A stretch of DNA of 6,784 bases from CAYXGE01 sp964464435 (GTDB lineage: Bacteria > Pseudomonadota > Gammaproteobacteria > Burkholderiales > Methylophilaceae): assembly GCA_964464435.1 (NCBI GenBank), contig CAYXGE010000097.1, positions 1 through 6,784 of the forward strand. Reading direction: 5' to 3'. Below the pieces are notes generated by a model, which made no database searches, was not told where the DNA came from, and saw nothing but the letters and a program-made list of their open reading frames with translations. The stretch's first letter is position 1. Each line of letters starts with the position of its first letter. The position numbers were made by a program, and so were the translations under genes. Of this stretch, positions 5,709-6,784 are shown in pieces.

Positions 5709-6784
5709 ATGCAAACGCAATCACAACAAAACATGCAAACAATGCCCACCATTTTTAACCCATTTGATAAAGGTAAAAAAATTGGGCATTGGGGTACGAT
5801 TACCGTATGCATGCTATTTGGCGCTACGTTTCTTTGGTTAATACTAGCACCGCTCAATGGTGCAGTTATCATTCCTGCACAAATTAAAGTAGAAACCAGC
5901 CGTAAACAAGTACAACACCTTGAAGGTGGAATTGTAAAAAGTATTCTTGTTAAAGCGGGCGATAAAGTTAAAGTTGGTCAACCATTAGTTATGCTAGAAG
6001 ATGTTCAACTTGATGCCAGCGTAGCCACCTTGCATGACCAACTCGATGCAGAGATGGCAAGAAACGCAAGAGCGCTAGCTGAAAGACTACAAAAAAATCA
6101 AATCACCTTTCCTCAAGCGATTATTGAACGTGCGGCCACCAGCAAAAAAGTGCAATCACTCATACAATCAGAACAGCAATTATTTAACGCCAAGCGCAAA
6201 CAACTTACCAGCCAAATTGCCTTACTCAAGCAACAAAAAGCGCAAGTCAATACAGAAATTGGCGGCTTAGCCAACCAAATTTCCTCCGCAGACCAAAACA
6301 GAAAATTAATCACTGAAGAAAAAACCATGAATGAAGCGCTGGCAGAAAAAGGCTTTATTCAAAAATCCAGAGTCATGGCATTTGACCGAGCACTTTCAGA
6401 AAAAGACGAACAACGTGGTAACTATCTTGCGGAAAACGCCGTTGCCAAACAAAAACTCATTGATCTAGACCTTAAAGCCATTGGTCTTACAGATGATTAC
6501 ATTAAGCGCGCCACAGATGAAGCTACAGAAAGTAACCGCCTCATTTTAGAGTTACAAGAAAAATTGCGCCCGATGCAAGATGCGCTCAAACGACAAGTCA
6601 TCACCTCCCCTGCCTCTGGTGAGGTAGTCGATTTACGCATTCATACGGCAGGTGGCGTTGTAAAACCGGGCGAAACATTAATGGAAATTGTGCCAGAAAA
6701 GACACAACTGCTCATTGAAGGCAAAGCCAGACCTGAAGACATTGCAGACCTTATTTTAGGCACAGAAGCAGAAGTACAAATCAC
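5709..6784 (+). CDS. HlyD/PrtE-family type I secretion periplasmic adaptor, 3' end cut by window edge
   Basis: The open frame of 358 codons continues past the right edge. It encodes a membrane-fusion (adaptor) protein linking the ABC transporter to the outer-membrane channel. A short cytoplasmic N-terminus is followed by one membrane segment (about 28-47, ending LILAP). The first half of a biotinyl-lipoyl-like domain is at 66-97 (QVQHLEGGIVKSILVKAGDK then VGQPLVML). A long helical hairpin, rich in Gln, Lys and Glu, spans about 100-295. The second lipoyl half is at 297-328 (VITSPASGEVVDLRIHTAGG then VKPGETLMEI), and the beta-barrel domain begins at about 331. The family is usually about 430-440 residues, so some 75 are missing beyond the edge. 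The ATG follows the ABC transporter's stop with no gap (TAAATG), so translation is probably coupled. Alternative in-frame ATGs at codons 9 and 12 are possible, but the ribosome site favours the first. Pairing with a PrtD-type ATPase is normal; pairing with an OPX protein is the odd part of this operon. Confidence 0.93.
   Translation, partial: MQTQSQQNMQTMPTIFNPFDKGKKIGHWGTITVCMLFGATFLWLILAPLNGAVIIPAQIKVETSRKQVQHLEGGIVKSILVKAGDKVKVGQPLVMLEDVQLDASVATLHDQLDAEMARNARALAERLQKNQITFPQAIIERAATSKKVQSLIQSEQQLFNAKRKQLTSQIALLKQQKAQVNTEIGGLANQISSADQNRKLITEEKTMNEALAEKGFIQKSRVMAFDRALSEKDEQRGNYLAENAVAKQKLIDLDLKAIGLTDDYIKRATDEATESNRLILELQEKLRPMQDALKRQVITSPASGEVVDLRIHTAGGVVKPGETLMEIVPEKTQLLIEGKARPEDIADLILGTEAEVQI

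Noticed and set aside
5596..5872. Short frames on both strands across the ABC/HlyD junction
   Set aside because: They overlap the end of the ABC gene and the start of the HlyD gene, both of which are well supported by family motifs.

Overview
The window is a piece of a surface-polysaccharide locus from a Gram-negative, AT-rich bacterium. The Gram-negative assignment rests on an outer-membrane polysaccharide export lipoprotein (OPX/Wza family) and a periplasmic adaptor of the HlyD type. Gene style and low GC would fit a betaproteobacterium such as the Methylophilaceae (Methylotenera-like), but that taxonomic guess is inference and cannot be proven from this window.

The locus has two arms that diverge from a 226-base AT-rich intergenic region (2587-2812). 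The left arm is on the minus strand and reads, in order of transcription: cysC (APS kinase, 1978-2586); a GT4-type glycosyltransferase (893-1935) interrupted by a 100-N assembly gap (1325-1424); and a KpsC-like glycosyltransferase (1-891) that runs off the left edge. The last two genes are 1 base apart, so they are probably co-translated. The right arm is on the plus strand: an OPX lipoprotein (2813-3973), a PrtD-family type I ABC transporter that starts at TTG (3999-5708), and a HlyD/PrtE-family adaptor (5709-6784, cut by the right edge). Spacings of 25 and 0 bases indicate one operon.

Working model: the left arm makes or modifies a glycan. The glycosyltransferases add sugars, and CysC could supply PAPS for sulfation. 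The right arm builds an envelope-spanning exporter. Its unusual point is that the inner-membrane and periplasmic parts are of protein-secretion type (PrtD/HlyD), yet the outer-membrane partner encoded with them is a polysaccharide-export lipoprotein. No TolC, KpsMT/KpsE, Wzx/Wzy/Wzc, sulfotransferase or RTX substrate gene lies in the window; they may lie outside it.

The intergenic region carries two short perfect inverted repeats upstream of the OPX gene and several weak sigma-70-like promoter candidates. No RNA genes, CRISPR arrays, insertion sequences or clear intrinsic terminators were seen.
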